From Tolypothrix brevis GSE-NOS-MK-07-07A (GTDB taxonomy: Bacteria; Cyanobacteriota; Cyanobacteriia; Cyanobacteriales; Nostocaceae), in NCBI GenBank assembly GCA_019358985.1, contig JAHHIJ010000029.1, forward strand, positions 1-64,000: a DNA stretch of 64,000 bases, written 5' to 3'. Below the pieces are notes generated by a model that saw only the letters and a list, made by a program, of their open reading frames with translations, searched no databases and was not told where the DNA came from. Shown here in pieces: positions 46,315 to 54,630 of this stretch. The position numbers and the translations under genes are program-made. The stretch's first letter is position 1. Each line of letters starts with the position of its first letter.

Positions 46315-47370
46315 TTATTGACTGTGCCAAAGCTTAACTTTTTTATCAAAACCACCGCTAGCCAGCATTTTTCCATCAGGACTAAAAGCGATCGCACTCA
46401 CCCAATCTGAGTGACCGTAAAGTGTCTTGATTAACTCACCTGTAGTCAAATTCCACACTTTAATTCCATCTCTACCGGCACTAGCTAAAGTTTGTCCATC
46501 TGGATTGATAGCGATCGCATTCACCCAGTTATTATGTCCTGTAAGAGTTTTACTTAGTTCTCCACTGTTCAAATTCCAAAGTTTAATCGTGCGATCGTGA
46601 CTAGCAGTAACTAAAGTTTTCCCGTCTGGTGTAAAAACTACCGCACTGACTGTATTAGAATGAGCCGGAAATCCCCGAATTAACTTACCAGTACTCAAAT
46701 CCCATAGTTTAATTACACCTTTATTATCACCGCTAGCAAGCATCTGACCATCAGGACTTATCCCCAAAGTAAAAATTGCATTATCAAAGCGTGCCAGAGT
46801 CGCTAGGGGGCGCTGCTGTAATAAATCCCACATGCGAATTCCATCTAAAGCACCGCTAACAAGAATCTTACCATCAGGCGACACAGCTAAAGACAATATA
46901 CTACTGCTATGTCCGACAAAAGAGCGGGTAAAGTAATTCCTTTTCAGGTTCCAAAGATTGATAATATTGTCACTACCACAGCTTACTAAAGTTTTCCCAT
47001 CTGGTGAAATCAGCAAAGATTCTACAGCTGTTTTATGTGCTTTGCGAATAGTCCCTACCCTTTTACCAGTCTTAGTATTCCACAAACGAATTACACCTTC
47101 ATTTTCAGCACCCCCACTCACCACAATCTTGCTATCTGGACTGAAGGCTAAAGATTTAATCGTTCCCGCATGTCCACTAAAACTATAAAGCAACTGTGGA
47201 TTAGCAAAGCTTTGAGGAGCTTGGGATGGCATTACCTCAACATTAGCATCAGCCGCACGAACACAAAACCCTTCCCAGAACGTAACAGGAAGGGCAACAG
47301 CTGTAGCAAATGCAAAAATAATATATGGACGAAAGAAAGTACTGCCCCTACCTTTTCCCTTACTCCTCAC
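46315..47370 (-). CDS. WD40 repeat protein
   Basis: A 351-residue protein. The N-terminal hydrophobic stretch (FRPYIIFAFATAVALPVTFWEGF) may be a signal peptide or anchor. Seven WD40 repeats follow from about residue 60: SFSGHAGTIKSLAFSPDSKIVVSGG, VESLLISPDGKTLVSCGSDNIINLW, VGHSSSILSLAVSPDGK and so on to KVKLWHS. They make one seven-bladed propeller. It is probably a scaffold, and its partner is unknown. A second WD40 gene is not present nearby. Confidence 0.9.
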   Translation of the reverse strand: MRSKGKGRGSTFFRPYIIFAFATAVALPVTFWEGFCVRAADANVEVMPSQAPQSFANPQLLYSFSGHAGTIKSLAFSPDSKIVVSGGAENEGVIRLWNTKTGKRVGTIRKAHKTAVESLLISPDGKTLVSCGSDNIINLWNLKRNYFTRSFVGHSSSILSLAVSPDGKILVSGALDGIRMWDLLQQRPLATLARFDNAIFTLGISPDGQMLASGDNKGVIKLWDLSTGKLIRGFPAHSNTVSAVVFTPDGKTLVTASHDRTIKLWNLNSGELSKTLTGHNNWVNAIAINPDGQTLASAGRDGIKVWNLTTGELIKTLYGHSDWVSAIAFSPDGKMLASGGFDKKVKLWHSQ

Positions 47371-47741
47371 TGTTTTTCCTCACTTTTTCAATGGGCTTAT
47401 ATCTTGCACCTTTAGGCATAAACAATGAATTGAACACTTTTTAGTAGCTAATTTGACCTAAAAAATATTCTCAAACAGTCCTCTGAAAGAGGACTTAAGC
47501 TATAAGACAGGGACTTATAGTCCCTGGCAGTCGGGAAAGCTATAAATACTTAGTAACCTTTTTCTCGCATGACATGTTGGTGCAAGATGTGAGTAGACAC
47601 GTTAATTAATTTTTCCAGCGTTACGAATTATAAGTTACCAGTTCTGCTCTTAACTATAGAGACGTTCCGGCGGAACGTCTCTACCTAACTTTTGTAGAGA
47701 CGCGAAATTTCGCGTCTCTACATCTGCGAAATTTCCCATGT
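47371..47741. other. Spacer with tandem hairpins and two GTAGAGAC palindromes
   Basis: GTCCTCTGAAAGAGGAC (47478-47494) and CAGGGACTTATAGTCCCTG (47508-47526) are two perfect hairpins 13 bp apart. Then come a TTCCGGCGGAA-core palindrome (47657-47683) and a GCGAAATTTCGC-core palindrome (47694-47721). No gene is visible. The spacer is 5' of the WD40 gene and 3' of the 47742 gene (minus strand), so the hairpins may be terminators. Confidence 0.65.
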
Positions 47742-48035
47742 TTACAGGGATGGTTTTTTCTTAGAAACGGTTAGCAGTGGTAAAGCAGAGCTAGACGAGC
47801 GAGAGGGCAAATAATGTTGCACCACAGGCTCTTCTGGCAAAGGGCGACTCTGCTGGATGCGCCACCAGCGCCATGCAAGGGTTATACCCGCAGTTCCTAA
47901 ACCAAAAGCGAACAACGACCAGCTATCGTCAAATCCACCAATTAGCGCCTCGATAATACCCATCGTAATCAATGCACTAACTAATGGTTCTCTACGGTAC
48001 GCTGACTTCAAAAAACGAGGTAATACAGCATTCAT
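47742..48035 (-). CDS. Small membrane protein, unknown
   Basis: A 97-residue protein. It has one or two membrane helices (VSALITMGIIEALIGG and SLFAFGLGTAGITLAWRWW), a Pro-rich tail (RPLPEEPVVQHYLPSRSSS) and a basic end. Similar small proteins are known to me only from cyanobacteria, without function. The upstream gene-free stretch 48036-48390 contains only the inverted repeat at 48284. Confidence 0.65.
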   Translation of the reverse strand: MNAVLPRFLKSAYRREPLVSALITMGIIEALIGGFDDSWSLFAFGLGTAGITLAWRWWRIQQSRPLPEEPVVQHYLPSRSSSSALPLLTVSKKKPSL

Positions 48036-48283
48036 CTTTTGCTTGATTGGTTTTTGTTCACAAAATAGGCGTAAATTTACCGAGAATACCTCACCCTAAG
48101 AAGGTATTTTTAATCAGAGCCACTAAGAAATTATAATTATCTATTAGTAGGGGGGAGAGAAGCCAAAAATTAACTACCTTGGATCATATAGTTGCAAGTC
48201 TAGGATAACACTTACACTCAAAGCGTGTGCTGTACCGTTGAGCAGCCTTAAACGATTTGTGGTGCAAGGTATGCAATTACGGT

Positions 48284-48317
48284 AATTTTAACCAGTTAGT
48301 AGCAACTGGTTAAAATT
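48284..48317. terminator. AT-rich perfect hairpin after hlip
   Basis: Perfect 14-bp arms (48284-48297, AATTTTAACCAGTT, and 48304-48317) with a 6-nt loop. It lies 74 bp after the Hlip stop codon on the minus strand and is probably its terminator, though GC content in the stem is low. Confidence 0.55.
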
Positions 48318-48390
48318 TCAACTACTTACCCTTACAGCTTTTGGCAAGTCAGCAAGCATAAGTAATGGTGAAGTTTGTGCGATCGCAGTT

Positions 48391-48564
48391 TTACCTTAGA
48401 CCGAGCCATGATAGCACTCCTTGGTTGGTGAAAAATTCAATCGCCACCATCAAAATGAAACCAATCATGGCAGCTCGACCATTCAAGCGTTCAGCATATT
48501 CATTAAAGCCAAATTTCGGCTCTTCTAATTTGGGTGTAACGGTCGGTTGTGGTTGTGTCATCAT
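48391..48564 (-). CDS. High-light-inducible protein (one-helix CAB-like)
   Basis: A 57-residue protein, beginning MMTQPQPTVTPKLEEPKFGF (a second Met is adjacent). The chlorophyll-binding motif NEYAERLNGRAAMIGFILMV has the ExxNxRxAMxGF pattern in one membrane helix, and the tail ends SWLGLR. Hlips bind chlorophyll and carotenoid and protect photosystem assembly under stress. The start is at the cat triplet 48562-48564 or three bases later. Confidence 0.93.
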   Translation of the reverse strand: MMTQPQPTVTPKLEEPKFGFNEYAERLNGRAAMIGFILMVAIEFFTNQGVLSWLGLR

Positions 48565-48859
48565 AAAAAACGCCTATTTTTGGCAAACTGAACTTTACAT
48601 TGACAAGTCGGAACTTCGGATTTGAAACAGCATAGTAGCGCTTAAATGCCAATTTTTTGATTGGCATTTAAGCACTATTGCCCTTGTGTAACATTTTTTA
48701 ATTATTCTTTATATATTCTAAGAATACTAGAGCAATAGTCAAGGGCAATTAGAAAGACGATAGGTGAGGATAACACAACTTTAGCTATCTCTAATACGGA
48801 AGTAGCAACCTAGAAACTGGCAGGCTAAAGTTAAACAAAAAATCAATCAGAGGCAGTAA

Positions 48860-49951
48860 ATGGAAATTGGTGTTCCGAAAGAAAGTAAAGATCAAGAGTT
48901 TCGGGTAGGGTTGAGTCCTTCTAGCGTGCGCGTGTTGCGGGAAAATGGTCACAACATCTTTGTTGAAACACACGCTGGTACTGGTGCTGGATTTACAGAT
49001 GATGATTATAGAAGCGTTGGGGCAGAAATTGTCTCTACACCGGATGCTGCTTGGAATCGGGATTTAGTAGTCAAGGTGAAAGAACCACTGACATCAGAGT
49101 ACAAATTTTTACAAAAAGGGCAGTTACTCTTTACTTATTTGCATTTAGCAGCCGATCGCAAATTGACCGAGCATTTAATAGATTGTGGCACATGTGCGAT
49201 CGCCTACGAAACCGTAGAACAACCTGGTGCCAACAAATTACCTTTGCTCTCTCCCATGAGCATCATTGCTGGTCGTTTATCGGTACAATTTGGCGCAAGG
49301 TTCCTCGAACGTCAGCAAGGTGGTAGAGGTGTACTTTTGGGCGGTGTTCCCGGTGTCAAACCAGGTAAAGTAGTAATTTTAGGCGGTGGTGTCGTTGGCA
49401 CAGAAGCCGCGAAAATTGCTGTCGGGATGGGTGCCTCTGTCCAGATTTTAGATGTTAATGTTGAGCGTTTATCTTACTTAGAAACTTTATTTGGCTCTAG
49501 AGTTGAACTCATCTACAGTAACTCTGCCCACATCGAAACCGCAGTTAAAGAAGCCGACTTGCTCATTGGTGCAGTTTTAATTCCTGGACGTAGGGCACCG
49601 ATTTTAGTCAAGCGTGACTTAGTTAAACAAATGCGTCCTGGTTCTGTAATTATCGATGTTGCGGTGGATCAAGGTGGTTGCGTAGAAACTTTACATCCTA
49701 CATCTCACACTAACCCAATATATATTGAAGAAAATGTAGTGCATTATGGCGTTCCTAATATGCCAGGGGCAGTACCTTGGACAGCAACCCAAGCTCTCAA
49801 TAATAGTACCTTACCATACGTTGTCGAGCTAGCAAATCTCGGAACTAAAGCGTTAGAAATTAACCCAGCATTAGCCAAAGGTGTAAATGTACAGAATCAT
49901 CACTTAGTCCATCCTGCGGTGCAATCAGTTTTCCCAGACTTAGTAAATTAG
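48860..49951 (+). CDS. ald: Alanine dehydrogenase
   Basis: A 363-residue protein. It interconverts pyruvate and alanine using NADH and ammonia. Start MEIGVPKESKDQEFRVGLSPSSVRVLREN is canonical. Other sites are the FTYLHLAADRKLT catalytic His, VVILGGGVVGTEAAKIAVGMGASVQILDVN (NAD fold) and the VVHYGVPNMPGAVPWTATQALNN block. Length is typical. In heterocystous cyanobacteria it is involved in amino acid nitrogen supply. Confidence 0.96.
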   Translation: MEIGVPKESKDQEFRVGLSPSSVRVLRENGHNIFVETHAGTGAGFTDDDYRSVGAEIVSTPDAAWNRDLVVKVKEPLTSEYKFLQKGQLLFTYLHLAADRKLTEHLIDCGTCAIAYETVEQPGANKLPLLSPMSIIAGRLSVQFGARFLERQQGGRGVLLGGVPGVKPGKVVILGGGVVGTEAAKIAVGMGASVQILDVNVERLSYLETLFGSRVELIYSNSAHIETAVKEADLLIGAVLIPGRRAPILVKRDLVKQMRPGSVIIDVAVDQGGCVETLHPTSHTNPIYIEENVVHYGVPNMPGAVPWTATQALNNSTLPYVVELANLGTKALEINPALAKGVNVQNHHLVHPAVQSVFPDLVN

Positions 49952-50124
49952 TTTTTCACGATACTTAGCTCACTCATGCCTAAGTCAAGTCATCCTTGAT
50001 AACTTTTGTGAATGCATCAAACATGTAAATACTAAACCCCCATAAGGCTTATAGCGTCGGACGTGAAGGCATTTTTCTTGAAAAAACTAAAAAACTAGGA
50101 AATTGGGGTAGACACCATACTTGT

Positions 50125-50173
50125 ATAGGACTTACGCTGCGGATAAAATTCCATTAAAATGCGTAAGTCCTAT
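50125..50173. repeat. AGGACTTACGC family: short inverted repeat
   Basis: ATAGGACTTACGC (50125-50137) and GCGTAAGTCCTAT (50161-50173) are perfect 13-bp arms around 23 nt, followed by TTTTTATTT. The arms match the ends of the MITE copies at 17862 and 53577, and the interior is deleted or different. It may act as a terminator for ald. Confidence 0.7.
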
Positions 50174-50249
50174 TTTTATTTGGCAACCACTTTATTAGGT
50201 TATTATTTATTTGTCAATAGAGATAATCAAAAGTTTAGACTAATAAGTT

Positions 50250-50290
50250 GTAACTTATATTTTTTGTAAATAACAAAAAATATAAGTTAC
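50250..50290. repeat. AT-rich hairpin with perfect 18-bp arms
   Basis: GTAACTTATATTTTTTGT (50250-50267) is fully complementary to 50273-50290 with a 5-nt loop. No gene is adjacent. It could be a structural RNA remnant, a replication pause site or an insertion-element fold. Confidence 0.6.
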
Positions 50291-51345
50291 GTATGCTCTT
50301 AATAAAGATTACTTAAAGCTCCAAAATAATAGCTATAATGAACAAATAGCAAAAGCAAGTGTCTCTAACAAGGCTTTTCTACTACAAGTTAAAAACACAT
50401 TATTATGGGTCTATATAAAGAAGTTTTTTGCGGGATTTTCAAGGTAGGCTTAGGAAAACCAAAAAGGGAGGTGTCGAATCTTTAACACAACAATGGGCTA
50501 AAAAATATTTGTAAAATCTTCAAGTTAATGAAGACGATAAACAAACCATTGACATGGTGAGTTTAGCAGAAGAGGTCTCGCAAGCAGGACGAAAAAAACA
50601 AATGATAAATTAATGGAATCTTTACGCAGCGTTAGTGCAAAACTTTGGAACCAAAACTAAGACACTTTTAGCAAATGCCGAAGTCAAGAGACATAACATC
50701 AAACCCAATTTGATTTATACTTGGGAAATTGCCGCTGATTCTTTTAATATTAGAACTTAGGCAAAAACCCTCTGTAACCCTCTTTTCTTCTCCTGTCGGA
50801 GACCCTGAAGGGACGTGTCCTCCTCTTCCAGACGCTCGATAGACGTGTTTTCTCCTGTCGGAGACGCGCAAGAGACGTAGTTCATTTTTCCGTGACTTGT
50901 ACATAAGTCTTAAATATTTACCAAACCGCACCTTAATGCTATATTTTCAGTTGATGTGGCAGATGTGATCTCCAGAAGTGTTTGGTGAACTGGATCTGGA
51001 TAGAAAATTAGACAATGTTGAGGAAGAATTTTGGCAAGCGTTATTTAGCTCGCAGAAGATATCTTAACTTAATCTATATAATTTTACATTATGGCTTAAG
51101 TCTTTCTGTCATTGATTGGATTTCATTTTTCAGCCAGTGTGCGCTCTGTGTCCTGTCACAACACCAACAATTAAATTTTCCTTTTCATATTTTATTAGAA
51201 AATGAGGAATCCTGTGACAAAACCAGCATTTTTACTTTTAGTGACGCTGCTTGTTTCCTGACAATAACTCTGATATTCTTATCACTTTAATCTCTGAGTT
51301 AGATTTTTCTGATGACGATGTTAATATACCTCAAATAGCATGATA

Positions 51346-51516
51346 ATGACTAATAAAAAGTGGGCTGTGAAACGTATTACTGTAAATCTGGCAACACAAG
51401 AAGCAGAAAAACTGGAAAAATATTGTCAGCAGACAGGTAGACCAGCAACTGATGTGATACGAGAATTGATCCGAGGGTTACAAGTTTCTGACGATATCAA
51501 TGGAGCGAAAAGCTGA
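51346..51516 (+). CDS. Small ribbon-helix-helix protein
   Basis: A 56-residue product (MTNKKWAVKRITVNLATQEA, then EKLEKYCQQTGRPATDVIRELIRGLQ). The strand KRITVNL and two helices match the CopG/Arc (RHH) fold, which binds DNA as a dimer. It could be an antitoxin or a regulator; no toxin is next to it. TGATAATG precedes the start and no good ribosome-binding site is seen. Confidence 0.65.
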   Translation: MTNKKWAVKRITVNLATQEAEKLEKYCQQTGRPATDVIRELIRGLQVSDDINGAKS

Positions 51517-51522
51517 GGACAA

Positions 51523-51582
51523 GGAGACTTTCAACTATTGACTTTCAACTATTGACTTTTGACTGTTGACTGTTGACTAAAT
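51523..51582. repeat. Heptamer tandem repeat (TTGACTG/TTGACTT class)
   Basis: ACTTTCAACTATTG units and TTGACTGTTGACTG units with period seven run up to the crtQ promoter region. Confidence 0.55.
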
Positions 51583-51648
51583 ACGAGTAGCAAATTCCGG
51601 TACCAACTCAGTTACAATTTGTAAAAGAAGTTGAAAGGGAAAGACGGA

Positions 51649-53085
51649 ATGCGTGTTGCAATCGTAGGTGCGGGACTCGCTGGACTAGCAACAGCAGTAG
51701 ATTTAGCTGATGCGGGTTGTGAAGTCCAGATTTTTGAGTCCCGTCCCTTTGTCGGTGGTAAAGTTAGTAGTTGGGTTGATGGCGATGGCAATCACGTTGA
51801 AATGGGGTTGCATGTGTTTTTTGGGTGCTACTACGAAATATTTGAATTGATGAAGAAGGTGGGGGCATTTGACAACTTACGTCTCAAAGAACACACCCAC
51901 ACCTTTATTAACAAAGGGGGAAAGACTGGTGCTTTGGATTTTCGTTTTTTTACAGGTGCCCCATTTAATGGGTTTAAAGCATTTTTTACAACTTCTCAAC
52001 TCTCAGTTTTGGATAAATTGCAGAATGCTCTAGCCTTAGCTACAAGCCCAGTAGTGCAGGGTTTGGTAGACTTTGATGGAGCGATGAGAAATATCCGCAA
52101 GTTGGATAAAGTCAGTTTTGCCGATTGGTTCCGCAGTCACGGCGGCAGTAATGGTAGCATCAAACGTATGTGGAACCCCATCGCTTATGCGTTGGGTTTT
52201 ATTGATTGCGAAAATATGTCTGCTCGTTGTATGTTGACAATTTTCCAGTTATTTGCTGTCAGAACTGAAGCATCAATACTGCGAATGTTGGAAGGTTCGC
52301 CCCAAAAGTATTTACACAAGCCGATCCTAGAATACTTAGAAGCAAGAGGAACCAAAATTTATACACGTCGGCAAGTCAGAGAAATTAAGTTTACTTCTGG
52401 CGAAGAAACTCACGTTACTAGTATCACCGTTGCCCAAGGTGAGACAGAAGAAAATATCACCGCTGATGCCTACGTCTTTGCTTGCGATGTTCCGGGGATT
52501 CAGAGAATCATACCACAAGAGTGGCGCAAGTGGTCAGAATTTGACAATATTTATAAATTAGAAACGGTGCCAGTAGCAACAGTGCAGTTGCGGTTTGATG
52601 GTTGGGTGACAGAACTACAAGACGCACAGAAGCGCAAACAGCTAAAACATGCCGCAGGGATGGATAATTTGTTGTATACTGCCGATGCTGACTTTTCTTG
52701 TTTTGCGGATTTGGCTTTGACTAGCCCCGCTGATTATTATCGAGAAGGTGAGGGTTCTTTGTTACAATTGGTGCTGACACCGGGAGATCCGTTTATTAAA
52801 CAAAGTAACGAGGCGATCGCTTCTCACGTCCTCAAACAAGTACACGAGTTGTTTCCCTCGTCCCAAGAGCTAAATATGACTTGGTACAGTGTGGTGAAAC
52901 TTGCTCAGTCTCTTTATCGGGAAGCCCCAGGAATGGATGTTTACCGTCCTCACCAAAAGACACCAGTACCTAACTTTTTCCTTGCAGGTAGTTACACCCA
53001 ACAAGATTATATCGATAGTATGGAGGGAGCGACAATTTCCGGGCGGCGTGCGGCGAAGGTAATTTTAGAGAATGTGAAAAAGTAA
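51649..53085 (+). CDS. crtQ: Zeta-carotene desaturase
   Basis: 478 residues from the ATG at 51649 ([23 protein letters not shown]); an earlier TTG is rejected. It desaturates zeta-carotene to lycopene through neurosporene. The N-terminal FAD site is followed by [50 protein letters not shown] and the C-terminal [27 protein letters not shown], all diagnostic for the CrtQ/Zds class rather than CrtI. The enzyme is on the thylakoid or cytoplasmic membrane. The SRPBCC gene starts 41 bp downstream, which suggests co-transcription. Confidence 0.96.
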   Translation: MRVAIVGAGLAGLATAVDLADAGCEVQIFESRPFVGGKVSSWVDGDGNHVEMGLHVFFGCYYEIFELMKKVGAFDNLRLKEHTHTFINKGGKTGALDFRFFTGAPFNGFKAFFTTSQLSVLDKLQNALALATSPVVQGLVDFDGAMRNIRKLDKVSFADWFRSHGGSNGSIKRMWNPIAYALGFIDCENMSARCMLTIFQLFAVRTEASILRMLEGSPQKYLHKPILEYLEARGTKIYTRRQVREIKFTSGEETHVTSITVAQGETEENITADAYVFACDVPGIQRIIPQEWRKWSEFDNIYKLETVPVATVQLRFDGWVTELQDAQKRKQLKHAAGMDNLLYTADADFSCFADLALTSPADYYREGEGSLLQLVLTPGDPFIKQSNEAIASHVLKQVHELFPSSQELNMTWYSVVKLAQSLYREAPGMDVYRPHQKTPVPNFFLAGSYTQQDYIDSMEGATISGRRAAKVILENVKK

Positions 53086-53126
53086 CGAACCGCAAAGACG
53101 CGAAGGACGCGAAGGAAGAAGAAAGA

Positions 53127-53576
53127 ATGGCAGATTGGCTAGAGCATAGCGTGCAGGTGGAGGTAGAGGCTCCTATAGAGTTAGTATGGAGCCTCTGGTC
53201 AGATTTGGAGCAAATGCCGCGCTGGATGAAGTGGATTGAGTCGGTGAAGATTCCTGAAGATAATCCAGAGCTATCTATTTGGACGCTTAATACTGGTGGC
53301 TTGCAGTTTAGCTGGAAATCCCGGATTTTGAAAATGATTCCCAATCAAATTATTCAATGGGAATCAATTGATGGTTTGCCAAATCAGGGAGCGATTCGCT
53401 TTTACGATCGCAAAGAAAGCAGTATCGTGAAACTTAGTATTTCCTATGCTATCCCCGGTATCCTTGGCAAAATCATGGATAATTTGTTTTTGGGACGAGC
53501 GGTAGAATCTACAATTAAAGCTGATTTAGAGCGGTTTAGAGAATACGCTCTCAAGGTGAAATCGAATCCATTTTAG
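53127..53576 (+). CDS. SRPBCC (polyketide cyclase/START-like) protein
   Basis: A 149-residue protein. Segments LEHSVQVEVEAPIELVWSLWSDLEQMPRWMKWIESV and PGILGKIMDNLFLGRAVESTIKADLERFREYA are characteristic of the SRPBCC cyclase/dehydrase family, which forms a helix-grip lipid or pigment pocket. The gene is often next to crtQ in cyanobacteria by my recollection, so a role in carotenoid handling is inferred but not shown. Confidence 0.85.
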   Translation: MADWLEHSVQVEVEAPIELVWSLWSDLEQMPRWMKWIESVKIPEDNPELSIWTLNTGGLQFSWKSRILKMIPNQIIQWESIDGLPNQGAIRFYDRKESSIVKLSISYAIPGILGKIMDNLFLGRAVESTIKADLERFREYALKVKSNPF

Positions 53577-53671
53577 ATAGGACTTACGCACTCGTTACCA
53601 GAAAACAAGACTTAGATAGGTGCTTCCTTACGTCGATAGGGACGGAAATACGTAGTCCGTGCGTAAGTCAT
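53577..53671. repeat. MITE-like element, AGGACTTACGC family (copy 2)
   Basis: ATAGGACTTACGCAC at the left and GTGCGTAAGTCAT at the right enclose about 66 bp. The interior is the reverse complement of the 17862 copy with some changes (GTATTTCCGTC, GGAAGCACCT, GTCTTGTTTT). It begins right after the SRPBCC stop codon. Confidence 0.7.
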
Positions 53672-53799
53672 GTTAGAGAAAAGCAAAATAATTACGCAAC
53701 GCCGGCTGCTGTACAAACGGTTGGTTCTGGAAGCCCATCGCCGGCAGCTTCATAGGCAATAATTAAAAAAATGCCAAACTGATTTTTAAGGAGATGAAT

Positions 53800-54069
53800 A
53801 TGACTCAAGTTATTTTGAAACAGCTTAATCCCATTGTTATAGAAAAACTAAAACGTCTGGCTCAGAGTCATCAACGGACTTTGGAAGAAGAAATCACATC
53901 TATTCTTGAGGATGTAGCAGAAAAAGAGGGAGAACAAACAAGCTCTGAGGGCTTTTGGGATATGACTTTACAATTTAGAGAAAGGATGCAGCAGGAGAAC
54001 ATTACTTTTGATGATGCAGATTTTGCGGATCTGCGCGATCGCTCTGTCGGTAGGGATATTGAGTTTTGA
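53800..54069 (+). CDS. FitA-type (RHH) antitoxin
   Basis: About 89 residues from the ATG at 53800. MTQVILKQLNPIVIEKLKRLAQSHQRTLEEEITSILEDVA is a ribbon-helix-helix fold. The acidic tail (RERMQQENITFDDADFADLRDRSVGRDIEF) usually wraps the PIN toxin. The TGA overlaps a TTG start of the next gene. A good AGGAGATGA precedes it. It probably still represses its promoter. Confidence 0.78.
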   Translation: MTQVILKQLNPIVIEKLKRLAQSHQRTLEEEITSILEDVAEKEGEQTSSEGFWDMTLQFRERMQQENITFDDADFADLRDRSVGRDIEF

Positions 54070-54296
54070 GTATAAAGTATTTATTGGACACAAATATTAT
54101 TTCAGAAGCCACTCGTCAAAGTCCTAATGTTAATGTAGTCAGAAAACTTACTGAGCATCAACGAGAGACTGCAACTGGTTCAGTTGTAATGCACGAGCTT
54201 TTATCTGGTTGTTTACGTTTGGTATCATCACAAAAACGTCAATTTTTGCTTGAATATATTCAGGACTTACGCAACTGTCACAAAGGACATTGGTAA
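54066..54296 (+). pseudogene. PIN-domain (VapC/FitB) toxin, truncated by a MITE end
   Basis: The TTG start at 54066 overlaps the antitoxin stop. The frame begins SIKYLLDTNIISEATRQSPN (catalytic Asp in DTN) and MHELLSGCLRL, then ends after EYIQ with DLRNCHKGHW. The new tail is encoded by AGGACTTACGCAACTGTCAC, the end of the AGGACTTACGC family. About 60 C-terminal residues with the remaining active-site acids are gone, so it is inactive. Confidence 0.78.
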
Positions 54297-54324
54297 ATAT
54301 AAAGGGAGAAAATTCAAATTCCTC

Positions 54325-54353
54325 GTAAAGACGTTCTGCCAGAACGTCTCTAC
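54325..54353. repeat. GTAAAGACGTTC...GAACGTCTCTAC palindrome
   Basis: Near-perfect palindrome with core TTCTGCCAGAA, from the family with shared outer arms. It lies 26 bp after the ferredoxin stop (minus strand) and may terminate it. Confidence 0.65.
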
Positions 54354-54378
54354 AGATATGGTTTAAATACCGTCATAA

Positions 54379-54618
54379 CTACCAAGTTGGATCGGTAAAC
54401 AAATTAATTGTCAATTCGTCGTCTTTTGGTGGTACTGAGGTAATACAAGCGCGAATAATATTGCCATCATCTAATTCCACACTGCAAGCATGACACGACC
54501 CCATCAAACAACCGGTGGGAATAAATACTCCGGCTCGATGTGCGACATCCAGCAAAGATTCTCCCACTTCGGCATCAACCGTGACATCATCTGGTAAAAA
54601 GCGGATGCGAACACTCAT
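54379..54618 (-). CDS. 2Fe-2S ferredoxin
   Basis: A 79-residue protein with cysteines at 37, 42, 45 and 58 (CLMGSCHACSVELDDGNIIRAC), the plant-type CX4CX2C...C pattern. The fold is minimal and lacks the long C-terminal loop of photosynthetic ferredoxin, so it may serve a specialised electron transfer. The gene starts 12 bp after the end of cobQ, on the same strand, and may be co-transcribed with it. Confidence 0.88.
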   Translation of the reverse strand: MSVRIRFLPDDVTVDAEVGESLLDVAHRAGVFIPTGCLMGSCHACSVELDDGNIIRACITSVPPKDDELTINLFTDPTW

Positions 54619-54630
54619 AAAACACTTATA

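Larger units (their letters stand above)
49952..51345. other. 1.4-kb stretch without an intact gene
   Basis: It holds a short AGGACTTACGC inverted repeat (50125-50173), an AT-rich perfect hairpin (50250-50290), and CTCCTGTCGGAGAC repeats (50790-50880). Between these are coding-like fragments broken by stops, such as ESLTQQWAKKYL...EDDKQTIDMVSLAEEVSQAGRKKQMIN (about 50470-50610) and ELDLDRKLDNVEEEFWQALFSSQKIS (about 50990-51065). These look like decayed genes of unknown type. The region appears to be a relic of former insertions. Confidence 0.5.

Noticed and set aside
48180-48270. tRNA-like stretch with short stems
   Set aside because: No TTC-A/GGTTCGA loop or acceptor stem could be paired.
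48365-48625. 86-codon plus-strand frame
   Set aside because: Antisense of the Hlip gene, which has the diagnostic chlorophyll-binding motif on the minus strand.
51015-51290. 91-codon frame with hydrophobic stretches
   Set aside because: Runs through a decayed region and competes with a better, fragmentary frame (ELDLDRKLDNVEEEFW); no start signal.
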